A DNA stretch of 64,000 bases. Origin: Undibacterium piscinae (GTDB lineage: Bacteria; Pseudomonadota; Gammaproteobacteria; Burkholderiales; Burkholderiaceae_D). The notes under the pieces are model-generated. The model worked only from the letters and a program-made list of their open reading frames with translations, made no database searches and was not told where the DNA came from. Made by a program: the position numbers and the translations under genes. This document shows, in pieces, positions 1 through 9,099 of this stretch; within the stretch, counting starts at the first letter, position 1, and every line of letters starts with the position of its first letter. The stretch covers positions 124,001 through 188,000 of the forward strand of contig CP051152.1 in NCBI GenBank assembly GCA_003970805.2, given 5' to 3'.

Positions 1-601
1 AGAACTGAGTCACTACGCGTGAGCTACCTTCTTTTGGCGTATGGATGGAATCCAAGCCGGCACCGATCCAGTTAAATGGACGGAACAGGGTGAAATTCAA
101 GCCTTCCATGCCGTAGCCCCAGATAACCCTGTCCATCAATTGCTTGGCGCAGGAGTAAATCCAGCGTGGCTTGTTGATAGGGCCGCAAATGAGTTCAGAT
201 TGTTCAGGATCAAATTCTTCGTCATGGCACATGCCATACACTTCGGAAGTCGAAGGGAATACCAGATGCTTGCCGTATTTGGCGGCGGAACGGACGATAG
301 GCAGATTGGCTTCAAAATCGAGCTCAAACACGCGCAAAGGCTGTTTCACATAAGTTGATGGCGTAGCGATGGCGACCAAAGGCAGGATGACATCACATTT
401 CTTGACGTGATACTCAACCCATTCCTTATTGATGGTGATGTCACCTTCGAAGAAATGCATGCGCTCATGGCTGAGCAAGTCTCCGAGGCGGTCGGTTTGC
501 ATGTCCATACCATAGACGTGCCAGTCTGTAGTTTCCAGAATGCGCTTGGACAGATGGTGACCGATAAAACCGTTCACGCCGAGAATAAGGACTTTTTTCA
601 T
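1..601 (-). CDS. arnA: UDP-glucuronate decarboxylase-type NAD-dependent epimerase (ArnA C-terminal domain equivalent), 3' end outside window
   Basis: Translating the complement from the ATG at 599-601 gives about 200 residues that run off the left edge. The start [17 protein letters not shown] is the Rossmann NAD-binding motif of the extended short-chain dehydrogenases. Further on, PSTSEVYGM and the [10 protein letters not shown] segment carry the Ser/Thr and the Tyr-x-x-x-Lys catalytic residues. Family knowledge: the ArnA dehydrogenase domain oxidises and decarboxylates UDP-glucuronate to UDP-4-keto-arabinose in the cytoplasm. It lies 46 nt behind the separate formyltransferase gene, so the two activities that form one chain in E. 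coli ArnA are two proteins here. The arn neighbourhood supports this role; a related nucleotide-sugar epimerase is the main alternative. Confidence 0.85.
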   Translation of the reverse strand, partial: MKKVLILGVNGFIGHHLSKRILETTDWHVYGMDMQTDRLGDLLSHERMHFFEGDITINKEWVEYHVKKCDVILPLVAIATPSTYVKQPLRVFELDFEANLPIVRSAAKYGKHLVFPSTSEVYGMCHDEEFDPEQSELICGPINKPRWIYSCAKQLMDRVIWGYGMEGLNFTLFRPFNWIGAGLDSIHTPKEGSSRVVTQF

Positions 602-647
602 GATAATTTCTTTATTTAAAAATGCTGTTGCTGAGCTAATCAGCGAA

Positions 648-1571
648 TTATTGGGCGGCCAGTTGTTGCTGTAGGCTGGAGGCTGAAACCACTTTGCCAT
701 TCATTAATAGTTCAATTATATGGAGAGCACGACCATCGCCACACCCGCCGAATATGACATTATCCACTACAGACAAGCCTTGCGGCAAATTTGCCGTGTT
801 ATTCGATGTGAGCTTAGTCACTAAACGTGCTTTTCCGATAACGTAAGTGTTGCCGGCCATTTCGGTAAAAGCGCCCGGATAAGGCGGGGCGACTGCCCTA
901 TGCAGGTTATACACTTGCTGCGCCGGTAGGCTCCAGTCTATGCGCCCGTCTTCCGGTTTGCGTCCGCCAAAATAGCTGCCTTTGCTCAAATCATTGGCTA
1001 ATACTTTTGCGCTACCATCGAGCACAGACGGTAAGGCAAACCATAAGATTTGTTCGGCAGCCACCGTCAGTTTGCCAAATACCTCAAAAGCGGTATCGTC
1101 AGGCAGGATAGGTACCGCGGTTTGCGCGATGATGCCGCCGGCATCCGGCTTGGCTGCCATTTCATGCAGTGTGGCACCGGTTTCGGTTTCGCCATGCAAT
1201 ACCGCCCAATTCACCGGGACCCGGCCGCGATACTTTGGTAGCAAGGAGCCATGCAGATTGTAGGCACCGCGCTTGGCCAGCTCCAGCAGGGCGGTTGGCA
1301 ACATGTGGCGATAGTAAAAACTGAAAATGTAATCAGGGGCAATTTGTTTGATGCGTTCCATCAATTCTGGCGCAGCCGGGTCTGATGGGGTGATGGTCTC
1401 GATGCCATGTTCCTTGCACAGATCGACGACTGACTCAAACCAGATGGTTTCTGCCGGGTTGTCTTCATGCGTCACTACTAGGGCAATCTGTACGCCACGC
1501 GCCAATAATGTCTTGATGCAGCGTACGCCTACGCTATGGTAGGCAAATACGACGGCTGTGTGTCGGCTCAT
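648..1571 (-). CDS. arnA: UDP-4-amino-4-deoxy-L-arabinose formyltransferase (stand-alone ArnA N-terminal domain)
   Basis: A protein of about 307 residues of the methionyl-tRNA/UDP-sugar formyltransferase family. The formyl-tetrahydrofolate motif [16 protein letters not shown] is clear, with the catalytic Asn and His of N-x-H, and the catalytic Asp lies in [10 protein letters not shown]. The C-terminal part ([18 protein letters not shown]) matches the family's second domain. Family knowledge: it formylates UDP-L-Ara4N so that ArnC can use it. An in-frame ATG 14 codons upstream exists, but the start [15 protein letters not shown] leaves a 1-nt gap to the arnC stop, which suggests translational coupling, so that start is preferred. 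It is separate from the decarboxylase, unlike bifunctional ArnA. Confidence 0.88.
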   Translation of the reverse strand: MSRHTAVVFAYHSVGVRCIKTLLARGVQIALVVTHEDNPAETIWFESVVDLCKEHGIETITPSDPAAPELMERIKQIAPDYIFSFYYRHMLPTALLELAKRGAYNLHGSLLPKYRGRVPVNWAVLHGETETGATLHEMAAKPDAGGIIAQTAVPILPDDTAFEVFGKLTVAAEQILWFALPSVLDGSAKVLANDLSKGSYFGGRKPEDGRIDWSLPAQQVYNLHRAVAPPYPGAFTEMAGNTYVIGKARLVTKLTSNNTANLPQGLSVVDNVIFGGCGDGRALHIIELLMNGKVVSASSLQQQLAAQ

Positions 1572-1572
1572 C

Positions 1573-2526
1573 TCAGTTGCTTTCCGTGTGTTCAAGTATG
1601 GTTTGCACCACATAGCGCGGACGTCCGCGCACTTGCTGGTAGATCCGGCCTACATATTCACCTAGCAAGCCGATGCCAAACAGGATCACCGCCATCAGGA
1701 AGAAGGCAATCGCAAACAGGGTGAACAGACCTTCGGCCTCTGCACCCAGAATGAATCGGCGTATCAGCAATAAGACAACCAAGGCTCCGGATGCGGCCGA
1801 CAAAACCATACCCATCATGGAAAAAAGTTGCAGCGGCACGATAGAAAAGCCGGTCATCAGGTCAAAATTCAAGCGTATCAGGCTGTAAAACGAGTATTTT
1901 GATTCGCCGGCGGCACGTTCCTCGTGTTCGACGATGATTTCGGTGGGCTTGCGGGCGAAGGTGTAGGCCAGTGCCGGCACATAAGTGCTCACTTCCTGAC
2001 ATTGGTTGATCAGGTTGATGACGTTGCGGCCGTAGGCGCGCAACATATTGCCTTGATCGGTAATCTTGATGCGGGTAATTTTTTCGCGTACCCGGTTCAT
2101 CATCTTCGAGGCATAAGTACGCCATGCCGAATCCTGGCGCTTGCGGCGGATCGAACCGACGTAGTCGTAACCTTCACGCATTTTGTCGACCAGCGCGCCG
2201 ATTTCTTCCGGCGGGTTTTGCAAGTCGGCATCGAGGGTGACGACGATTTCACCGCGACTGGCTTCAAAGCCGGCCAGAATTGCCATGTGCTGACCGTAAT
2301 TGCCGTTAAATAAGACCACCCGCGTGACATCGGGCCGTAAACGGAATTGGTCTGCCAGCAGCGCTGCGGTATTGTCGCGGCTGCCGTCGTTGACAAACAC
2401 CACTTCATAGGTGATTCCGCGGTTTGCCAAGGCGTCGAGTGCAGGGTAGAGGCGCGCGTATAACTGTGCCAGCCCCGCTTCTTCGTTGTAGACCGGGATG
2501 ACGACTGAGAGTTCTGGTTTCATCAA
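1573..2526 (-). CDS. arnC: Undecaprenyl-phosphate 4-deoxy-4-formamido-L-arabinose transferase (ArnC-like GT2)
   Basis: This 317-residue glycosyltransferase family 2 protein begins ELSVVIPVYNEEAGL and has the nucleotide-sugar motif TLDADLQNPPEEI. Two hydrophobic helices near residues 235-260 and 270-295 anchor it in the inner membrane, as in ArnC/DPM1-like enzymes. Family knowledge: it moves Ara4FN from UDP to undecaprenyl phosphate on the cytoplasmic face. Neighbours: arnB 13 nt upstream and the formyltransferase 1 nt downstream, so one transcript is very likely. The start could be either of two adjacent Met codons. A generic DPM1-like transferase would look similar; the operon decides the call. 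Confidence 0.88.
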   Translation of the reverse strand: MMKPELSVVIPVYNEEAGLAQLYARLYPALDALANRGITYEVVFVNDGSRDNTAALLADQFRLRPDVTRVVLFNGNYGQHMAILAGFEASRGEIVVTLDADLQNPPEEIGALVDKMREGYDYVGSIRRKRQDSAWRTYASKMMNRVREKITRIKITDQGNMLRAYGRNVINLINQCQEVSTYVPALAYTFARKPTEIIVEHEERAAGESKYSFYSLIRLNFDLMTGFSIVPLQLFSMMGMVLSAASGALVVLLLIRRFILGAEAEGLFTLFAIAFFLMAVILFGIGLLGEYVGRIYQQVRGRPRYVVQTILEHTESN

Positions 2527-2539
2527 GCTATGCTCAAAT

Positions 2540-3694
2540 TCAGGAAAGGCGGGATTTTACAGCAGAGACGACTCTGGCCACATCATTTTCGTTCATCGCC
2601 GGGAATAAAGGCAGGGTGACGATCTGCTTGCCTATACGTTCCGCGATAGGGAACATGCCATCGGTGAAGCCGCGTGCGCGGTAGTAGCTAAACAGGTGGA
2701 TCGCGCGATAGTGGTAACCCAAGCCTATCCCGACATCGATCATCTGCTGCATGAATTCGGCGCGATTGATGCGTTCCGGCAGCACGATATGGAACATATG
2801 CCAGTTACTATTTTCGAAGTCGGCGATCGGTAGTTCGGCACCGGTCTGCGCTTCAAAATCGCTGCCGAACAGTGTGAAATAGTGCTTTGCCAGCGCCATA
2901 CGTTTGGCGTTAAATTCAGCCAGGTGCTTCATCTGACCCAAGCCTATCGCCGCGGCGATATCGGTCATATTGTATTTGCCGCCCAGTACATCGACGTCGA
3001 TACCGTCTAGGCCGGTGCGGCTGACGCCTTGCAGCCGGTATTTCTCGGCCAGCTTGGCTTCCGCTGCATTATTCAGTACCAGGCAGCCGCCTTCACCGGT
3101 CATGATGTTTTTATTGACTTGAAAACTAAATGAGGCGAAATCGCCGAAAGAGCCTATGCGCTTGCCTTTCCAGCTTGAGCCTATGGCTTGCGCCGCATCT
3201 TCGACTACGCGTAGCTTGTATTTGTCGGCCAGCGCATACAGTTTGTCCATATCGCAAGGCAGGCCGCACATATGCACCGGGATAATGGCGCGGGTGCGTG
3301 GCGTGATGGCAGCTTCCAGTTTGTCCAGGTCTATATTGTGACTGCGCGGATCGATGTCGACAAATACGGGGGTCGCGCCGACTTCGATGATGACGTTGGC
3401 GGTGGCTACCCATGAGTTGGGGGTGGTGATGACTTCATCGCCTGCGCCTATGCCGGCAATGCGCAGGGCGATTTCCATGGTGCAGGTGCCGGAGTTGAAG
3501 GTGCGTACCGGACGGCCGCCAAAATATTCCGATAATTGCGCTTCCAGCGCCTGTACGTTCGGACCGCTGGTCAGCCAGCCGGAACGCAGTACATTAGCGA
3601 CTGCGGCAATGGTTTCTTCGTCCATGCCCGGCTTGGTAAACGGCAAGAATGGTAGCGTTGGCTGGGTTGGCTGAGTTTGTCGTGCTGTAGTCAT
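2540..3694 (-). CDS. arnB: UDP-4-amino-4-deoxy-L-arabinose aminotransferase (ArnB-like, DegT/DnrJ/EryC1 family)
   Basis: A 384-residue PLP-dependent sugar aminotransferase. Visible are the N-terminal FTKPGMDEETIAAVANVL, the RVVEDAAQAIGSSWKG segment whose Asp contacts the PLP ring nitrogen, and FSFQVNKNIMTGEGG, whose Lys should form the Schiff base. Family knowledge: ArnB transfers an amino group from glutamate to the 4-keto sugar made by the ArnA dehydrogenase. A gap of 144 nt separates it from arnT upstream, the longest in this operon, so a secondary promoter there is possible though I see no clear one. Related aminotransferases act on other 4-keto sugars; the arn context makes ArnB the best call. 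Confidence 0.87.
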   Translation of the reverse strand: MTTARQTQPTQPTLPFLPFTKPGMDEETIAAVANVLRSGWLTSGPNVQALEAQLSEYFGGRPVRTFNSGTCTMEIALRIAGIGAGDEVITTPNSWVATANVIIEVGATPVFVDIDPRSHNIDLDKLEAAITPRTRAIIPVHMCGLPCDMDKLYALADKYKLRVVEDAAQAIGSSWKGKRIGSFGDFASFSFQVNKNIMTGEGGCLVLNNAAEAKLAEKYRLQGVSRTGLDGIDVDVLGGKYNMTDIAAAIGLGQMKHLAEFNAKRMALAKHYFTLFGSDFEAQTGAELPIADFENSNWHMFHIVLPERINRAEFMQQMIDVGIGLGYHYRAIHLFSYYRARGFTDGMFPIAERIGKQIVTLPLFPAMNENDVARVVSAVKSRLS

Positions 3695-3838
3695 GGGTCA
3701 TCCTAATTTTGATACTAGGGTGGAGTATTTTTCAATTCGCGCTATGAGCGTGCGTGTTAGCGGCGTTTTGATTGATGCTCCCCCTGTGTTGATATGGGCT
3801 AAAGCATAATGCCTCAGCCGAAACAAGGCCAACAGAAA

Positions 3839-5551
3839 TTATTTGGATTTAACTTCAGTTTGATTCGAAACAATAATCCGCTTAGGGTCTTGCGCAATGA
3901 TGCGCATAGGCAGTCCTTGTTGCAGCAATTCCTGATAGATGTGCGGCCGCACGATGGCGATCGCCGCTTTGCCGCTGGCATTATCGGCACGCCATTTTTG
4001 CGTGAAGGTCTCTATTTTTGGCATCCATAGTTCAGGTTGCTGCAATAGTCCGAAACCAAGTTCATCGGTGGCTTCGACCAGCGTCATGGTGCGACCCAGG
4101 TAAAAGGGCAGTGATTGCTCATACAAACCTACGCCATAGATAGGCGTGTCCGGAGTCAGTTCAGCCTGAATTGCAGCCACATGCGGCAAGCCTGCATTGT
4201 AGCGTCCCCATGTGTCGTGGCCTAAAAATAAGGCTTGTCCGGCGATAAAACCGCTAACGGCCAAGGTGATGACTGCCATATCCTTGTAGCGTTTGGCCAG
4301 AAAAATTGCGACGATACCTCCAAGTAAAGTAATGCCCGCCGCTGTCAGCGTCCACGGCACCATCGCTTGGTAAAGCGGAATTTCATACGCAATTTTGCTT
4401 AGCTCGCCGATTTTTGGCGCAAAAAATAAACCCGCCAGACCCATGGCGGCAAACAGGCCTGAGGCTATCCGCATCGATAAGCTTGAGGTTTTTTCCAGTT
4501 GGCAGGCGATCAGTAGGGCGATCGACGGAAAGATCGGCAAGATATACGATGGCAGCTTGGAGCCGGAAATGCTGAAGAAAAAGAAAATGAAGACGGTCCA
4601 GATCAGCAGCATTTTTTTCGGTTGAAAACCGCCTGCCGTATTGCTTGTCTGTCCGGTTGCCGTTTCGCGCAAAGCGCCCCATAAGCCCTGCAATAACAAA
4701 CCCAGCCAAGGTACTATTCCCAGTATCAACAGCGGGAAAAAATAATACCAGGCGCCGCCGCGTTTATGTACGGTGCTGGTGAAGCGCTGAAAATGTTCAT
4801 GGATGAAAAAAAAGTGCGGATGTTCGGGATTTTTTTGCCAGACCAAAATGAACCAGGGTGTCGTGATGGCGAAAAACAGGATCAAACCCTTGCCCATGTG
4901 CAGTCGCGTCCACAGCGCCCAGTCGCGCGTGAGCAAGGTGTACAGCACCAGTGCCGCGCCAGGCAGCACAACGCCGATCAAGCCCTTGGACATCGTGGCC
5001 AGTGCCATGCCGGCCCAGCACAGCAGCATACCGTTGCGTTGCTCAGTGGCACTGGCATTCTGGTGTTGTGCCAGCAGCAGCCCGCATAGCGCCAATGTCA
5101 TCATGCCAGCTAAGCCCATGTCTAAAGTGTTGACGTGGCCGAAGGCCGCCCAGTAAAAGCTCGAACCTAAAATCAGTGCGGTACTGATACCAACGCGAGG
5201 GCTAAATACCTTGGCGCCTGTGTAGGCGCTTGCTGCGATACCGAGTAGCCCGCAAACACCGGTCCATAAACGCGCCTGCCATTCGCCTAAGCCGAATAAC
5301 TCAAAGCTGATGGCGTTCATCCAGTTTTGCAGCGGTGGTTTTTCAAAGTACTTAATGCCGTTCAGACGCTGTGTGATCCAGTCACCGGTGGCGACCATTT
5401 CCCGCGCCATTTCCGCATAACGGCCTTCATCAGTGGGAACCAGGGCACGTGCGCCTAGCATGTAAAACCAGATCAGCAGGAAGCCCAGAGCAATGGCGCC
5501 GAGTAAAAAAACTGATTCGTAAGGTGAGCTGAGCGTGGATTTTGTTTTCAT
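3839..5551 (-). CDS. arnT: Lipid A aminoarabinose transferase, ArnT-like PMT-family glycosyltransferase
   Basis: About 570 residues with many transmembrane helices, typical of the ArnT/PMT family. The first periplasmic loop contains VPTDEGRYAEMAREM and GIKYFEKPPLQNW, where the DEGRYAE acidic site and the YFEKPPL motif are ArnT hallmarks. Family knowledge: it transfers L-Ara4N from undecaprenyl phosphate to lipid A on the periplasmic side, lowering the negative charge that cationic peptides bind. The open frame extends 30 codons further upstream, but the ATG at 5549-5551 overlaps the DUF498 stop as ATGA and the protein then starts MKTKSTLSS, the expected cytoplasmic end before helix 1. No ArnE/ArnF flippase genes are seen in the operon. 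Confidence 0.88.
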   Translation of the reverse strand: MKTKSTLSSPYESVFLLGAIALGFLLIWFYMLGARALVPTDEGRYAEMAREMVATGDWITQRLNGIKYFEKPPLQNWMNAISFELFGLGEWQARLWTGVCGLLGIAASAYTGAKVFSPRVGISTALILGSSFYWAAFGHVNTLDMGLAGMMTLALCGLLLAQHQNASATEQRNGMLLCWAGMALATMSKGLIGVVLPGAALVLYTLLTRDWALWTRLHMGKGLILFFAITTPWFILVWQKNPEHPHFFFIHEHFQRFTSTVHKRGGAWYYFFPLLILGIVPWLGLLLQGLWGALRETATGQTSNTAGGFQPKKMLLIWTVFIFFFFSISGSKLPSYILPIFPSIALLIACQLEKTSSLSMRIASGLFAAMGLAGLFFAPKIGELSKIAYEIPLYQAMVPWTLTAAGITLLGGIVAIFLAKRYKDMAVITLAVSGFIAGQALFLGHDTWGRYNAGLPHVAAIQAELTPDTPIYGVGLYEQSLPFYLGRTMTLVEATDELGFGLLQQPELWMPKIETFTQKWRADNASGKAAIAIVRPHIYQELLQQGLPMRIIAQDPKRIIVSNQTEVKSK

Positions 5552-5925
5552 GCGACTTCCATAATCAATGCCAGTGCCACTTTGCGTCCCTCGGCCATCA
5601 GGATATTGTAGGTGCGGCAAGCCGCCTGGTTGTCCATGCACTCCACGCCTTTGTGTTGCGCTGTCAGTGAGTTAATCAGTTTTGGATGGACGAAGCGTTG
5701 CTTGTTACCGGTGCCCAAGATGACGACATCGGGGATGGTCGCCGCAATTTGTTCGAAATGTTCTGCGCTCAACTGGTCAAAGTGATCGACAGGCCACGGC
5801 GTTGGTGCGGTTTCCGGCAGCACGATCAGGCTGCGCTCAAAGCGTTGCAGGTTGAGTTCCACGCCGCGCTCGTCGTAAGCGGTGACGGTCTGATATTTCT
5901 GGGTCTGGGTAGAATGTAGCTTCAT
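5548..5925 (-). CDS. Mth938/DUF498 domain-containing protein
   Basis: A protein of about 125 residues with the Mth938-like fold signature: FERSLIVLPET, PDVVILGTGNKQRFVHP and ACRTYNILMAEGRKVALALI. The molecular role of this bacterial family is not established. The frame is open up to 6036, but the conserved domain starts with MKLHSTQTQKYQTVTAYDER, so the ATG at 5923-5925 is chosen. Its stop overlaps the arnT start as ATGA, making it the first gene of the arn operon here. In many beta- and gammaproteobacteria a member of this family sits beside unrelated genes, so the arn link may be a local accident or may hint at co-expression. Confidence 0.82.
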   Translation of the reverse strand: MKLHSTQTQKYQTVTAYDERGVELNLQRFERSLIVLPETAPTPWPVDHFDQLSAEHFEQIAATIPDVVILGTGNKQRFVHPKLINSLTAQHKGVECMDNQAACRTYNILMAEGRKVALALIMEVA

Positions 5926-6345
5926 GATGCTGGTATGTGATCTTTCGCAAGGACAGTCCTTGTCAGGTCTAAGCTTAGCTTGGCGAGACTTTGACAAGGC
6001 ATTAAATTCGAATTGCGGCATTGTAGCGTTTTTCATCGAAACCCTACAAAAATGCTTTGCGCTAACTTACTCTAATAAATATTGCGCAAAATTGTCTGCG
6101 CTGGCGTCCGGGATTTTTCTTCAATGCCGATGCTGTCAGTAAGGGCTGGATTAAATGACTGAATTAAAGGCTGTGATTGACGGAAATATCGCTTAAAAGC
6201 AAATAAAATTAGACAATTTTGCAAAACGGATTGATAAAATGGAGCGCATTGGGCAGAATGGGGGAATTCGGCAGTGCAGCATTTTGCTTCCAGATTGCAC
6301 CATGTCTGCCTCATATAGTTATCAGATTAGTTGAAAGATTGCTCA
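5926..6345. other. Divergent intergenic region between arn operon and alaT
   Basis: About 420 nt separating two divergent transcription units, so promoters for both must lie here. A short perfect inverted repeat AAGGAC-A-GTCCTT occurs at 5950-5962, 25 nt upstream of the DUF498 start, and could be an operator. A TTGACA hexamer at 5991-5996 lacks a convincing -10 partner. I found no clear PmrA-type box and no further gene. Confidence 0.5.
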
Positions 6346-7575
6346 GTGCGACCTATACAGAAATCCCAAAAACTTGCCAACGTCTGCTATGACATCCGCG
6401 GTCCGGTGATGGAAAAAGCCAAGCAGATGGAAGACGAAGGTCATAAGATCATCAAGCTCAATATCGGCAATCTGGCGGTATTTAACTTCGGCCCGCCCGA
6501 TGAGATCGTGCAGGACATGATTCTCAATATGCATAATTCTGCTGGGTACACCGATTCCAAAGGCATGTTTGCACCGCGCAAATCCATCATGCATTACACC
6601 CAGGAAAAGTTCATCCGTGGCGTGACGATAGAAGATATTTATATTGGCAATGGTGCTTCGGAGTTGATCGTCATGGGCATGAATGCCCTGCTCAATAGCG
6701 GCGATGAGGTGCTGGTGCCAGCGCCCGACTATCCGCTATGGACTGCCGCCGTGAGTTTGTCCGGTGGCAAGCCCGTGCATTATGTCTGCGATGAAAGTGC
6801 CGACTGGATGCCTGATATCGAAGATATCAAAAGTAAAATTACTGCCAATACCAAGGCGATTGTTGTCATTAATCCGAATAACCCTACCGGCGCGCTGTAT
6901 CCGGTAGAAATCTTGCAGCAAATTGTTGACGTCGCGCGCCAGCATCAGTTGATCGTGTTCGCCGACGAAATCTATGACAAGACTTTGTATGACGAGGCTA
7001 CCCATACTTCTATCGCTTCGCTGGCAGATGACGTATTGTTCCTGACGCTCAACGGCCTTTCCAAGAATTATCGTTCCTGCGGTTACCGTGCCGGATGGAT
7101 GGTGGTGTCGGGTGAGAAAAAACACGCTAAAGATTATATTGAAGGCCTCAATATGCTGGCGTCGATGCGTCTGTGTTCCAATGCGCCAGGTCAGTTTGCG
7201 ATTCAGACCGCGTTGGGCGGTCATCAGAGCATTAATGAATTGGTCGGCCCCGGCGGTCGCTTGCTCAGGCAGCGTGATCTGGCACATAAGTTACTCACGG
7301 CTATTCCGGGCGTTACCTGCGTCAAGCCTAAGGCGGCCTTGTATATGTTCCCTAAGCTGGACCCTGTAATGTATCCGATCAAGGATGATCAGGAGTTCAT
7401 TCATGAGCTACTCACCGAGCAAAAAGTTTTGCTGGTGCAGGGTACCGGGTTTAACTGGGTTAAGCCAGATCATTTCCGCGTGGTATTCTTACCAAACTCG
7501 GATGATTTGACCGAGGCGATCGGGCGTATTGCGACTTTCCTGGAGGGATATCGCAAACGTCACGGCACGAATTAA
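6346..7575 (+). CDS. alaT: Alanine/pyruvate aminotransferase (AlaA/AlaT-type class I aminotransferase)
   Basis: A 409-residue fold-type I PLP enzyme. The N-terminus RPIQKSQKLANVCYDIRGPV is characteristic of the AlaA/AlaT group; NPNNPTGALYP, VFADEIYDK and the PLP lysine in LNGLSKNYRSCGYRAGW are all present. Family knowledge: interconverts pyruvate plus glutamate with alanine plus 2-oxoglutarate in the cytoplasm. The start is read as GTG at 6346, with a GAAAG ribosome site just upstream, because the family begins MRPIQKSQ; a TTG at 6331 in the same frame would add five residues. hom follows after 54 nt on the same strand, a common betaproteobacterial pairing. Confidence 0.9.
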   Translation: MRPIQKSQKLANVCYDIRGPVMEKAKQMEDEGHKIIKLNIGNLAVFNFGPPDEIVQDMILNMHNSAGYTDSKGMFAPRKSIMHYTQEKFIRGVTIEDIYIGNGASELIVMGMNALLNSGDEVLVPAPDYPLWTAAVSLSGGKPVHYVCDESADWMPDIEDIKSKITANTKAIVVINPNNPTGALYPVEILQQIVDVARQHQLIVFADEIYDKTLYDEATHTSIASLADDVLFLTLNGLSKNYRSCGYRAGWMVVSGEKKHAKDYIEGLNMLASMRLCSNAPGQFAIQTALGGHQSINELVGPGGRLLRQRDLAHKLLTAIPGVTCVKPKAALYMFPKLDPVMYPIKDDQEFIHELLTEQKVLLVQGTGFNWVKPDHFRVVFLPNSDDLTEAIGRIATFLEGYRKRHGTN

Positions 7576-7629
7576 ATTGTTGTTATACTTTACTTGTTTT
7601 AATTTTAATCAGCACTTAGCGAAAACATT

Positions 7630-8940
7630 ATGAAACCCATCAAAGTAGGTCTGTTAGGCATAGGCACTGTCGGTTCCGGCACATTTAACGTTTTGAAGCG
7701 TAATCAGGAAGAGATTATGCGTCGCGCAGGCCGTGCTATTGAAATTACGATGGTGGCAGATCTGAATGTGGAACGTGCACGTGAGTTGACTAATGGCGAG
7801 TGTGAAGTGGTCAATGACGCCAATCTGGTGGTAAATCACCCGGATATCGATATCGTGATCGAATTGATAGGTGGCTATGGTCTTGCCAAAGATCTGGTGC
7901 TCAAGGCGATCGCGAATGGCAAGCATGTGGTCACTGCGAATAAAGCCTTATTGGCGACCCACGGCAATGAAATTTTTAAGGCGGCACAAGATAAGGGTGT
8001 GATGGTCGCGTTTGAAGCGGCTGTTGCCGGTGGCATTCCTATCATCAAGGCGCTGCGCGAAGGCTTGACGGCTAACCGCATCGAGTGGATAGCCGGCATC
8101 ATCAATGGCACCACCAATTTCATCCTGTCTGAAATGCGCGATAAGGGTATCGATTTTGCGACCGCATTGAAAGATGCGCAGGCACTTGGCTATGCGGAAG
8201 CGGACCCGACCTTTGATATCGAAGGCGTTGATGCGGCGCATAAAGCGACCATCATGGCATCGATCGCTTTTGGTATTCCTATGCAGTTCGAGAAGGCACA
8301 TGTCGAGGGCATCACCAAACTCGAGGCGATTGACATTCGCTACGCCGAGCAACTCGGGTATCGCATCAAGTTACTGGGCATTACCAAGCGCAGCGAAAAA
8401 GGCGTGGAATTACGCGTACATCCGACCCTGATCCCGGCCAAGCGTCTGATCGCTAATGTGGAAGGCGCGATGAATGCGGTGTTGGTACAAGGCGATGCAG
8501 TTGGCGCAACGCTGTATTACGGCAAAGGCGCCGGTGCCGAGCCGACCGCTTCTGCCGTGATCGCTGATCTGGTCGATATCACTCGCCTGGCAACCGCTGA
8601 CCCTGAACATCGCGTACCGCATCTGGCGTTCCAACCTAATGCGCTCAGTGATTTGGCGATCTTGCCTATGTCGGAAATCATTACCAGTTACTACCTGCGT
8701 TTGCATGTGGCGGATCAGGCTGGTGTTCTGGCCGATGTCACCAGAATTTTGGCTGAATCCTCGATATCGATAGACGCGATGCTGCAAAAAGAGCCTGCAG
8801 AGGGTGAACAACGTACCGATATCGTGATGTTGACCCATAAAACACAGGAAAAAAATCTGTTGGCCGCGATCGCCAAAATTGAAGCCTTGAGTTCAGTGTT
8901 TGGTAGTGTCACTAAATTGCGACTGGAAGAATTGAGCTAA
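7630..8940 (+). CDS. hom: Homoserine dehydrogenase with C-terminal ACT domain
   Basis: A 436-residue protein. The NAD(P) site is VGLLGIGTVGSGTF; the substrate region is GIINGTTNFILSEM with EADPTFDIEGVDAAHK; residues from about 350 (SYYLRLHVADQAGVLADVTRI) form an ACT domain that in this family binds threonine for feedback inhibition. It reduces aspartate semialdehyde to homoserine, the branch point to threonine and methionine. The gene is followed directly by a terminator; thrC, which in many Burkholderiales comes next, is absent here. Confidence 0.96.
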   Translation: MKPIKVGLLGIGTVGSGTFNVLKRNQEEIMRRAGRAIEITMVADLNVERARELTNGECEVVNDANLVVNHPDIDIVIELIGGYGLAKDLVLKAIANGKHVVTANKALLATHGNEIFKAAQDKGVMVAFEAAVAGGIPIIKALREGLTANRIEWIAGIINGTTNFILSEMRDKGIDFATALKDAQALGYAEADPTFDIEGVDAAHKATIMASIAFGIPMQFEKAHVEGITKLEAIDIRYAEQLGYRIKLLGITKRSEKGVELRVHPTLIPAKRLIANVEGAMNAVLVQGDAVGATLYYGKGAGAEPTASAVIADLVDITRLATADPEHRVPHLAFQPNALSDLAILPMSEIITSYYLRLHVADQAGVLADVTRILAESSISIDAMLQKEPAEGEQRTDIVMLTHKTQEKNLLAAIAKIEALSSVFGSVTKLRLEELS

Positions 8941-8969
8941 TACGCTTTAATACGCTTGATTTTCCTGAT

Positions 8970-9008
8970 AAAAAAGCGAGATACCTTAACCGGGATCTCG
9001 CTTTTTTT
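8970..9008. terminator. Strong bidirectional intrinsic terminator after hom
   Basis: AAAAAAGCGAGAT at 8970-8982 pairs with ATCTCGCTTTTTTT at 8995-9008 around a 12-nt loop. There is a T run on the plus strand and an A run that gives a T run on the minus strand, so it can end both the alaT-hom unit and the converging NRDE unit. Confidence 0.92.
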
Positions 9009-9055
9009 ATGGGGAATCCAGTCGTTCTGTGCCGGGCTTAGCTTAGCTTGGCATG

Positions 9056-9091
9056 CTTAGCCCCATACTTAGCCCCATACTTAGTCCTACA
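9056..9091. repeat. 12-bp tandem repeat (two exact copies plus one degenerate)
   Basis: CTTAGCCCCATA occurs at 9056-9067 and 9068-9079, then CTTAGTCCTACA at 9080-9091. It lies between the hom terminator and the 3' end of the NRDE gene. One of several short intergenic tandem repeats in this window. Confidence 0.85.
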
Positions 9092-9099
9092 TTTAAGCC

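Noticed and set aside
5926..6036. Longer N-terminus for the DUF498 protein
   Set aside because: The extra 37 residues are not part of the family and the internal ATG fits the known domain start.
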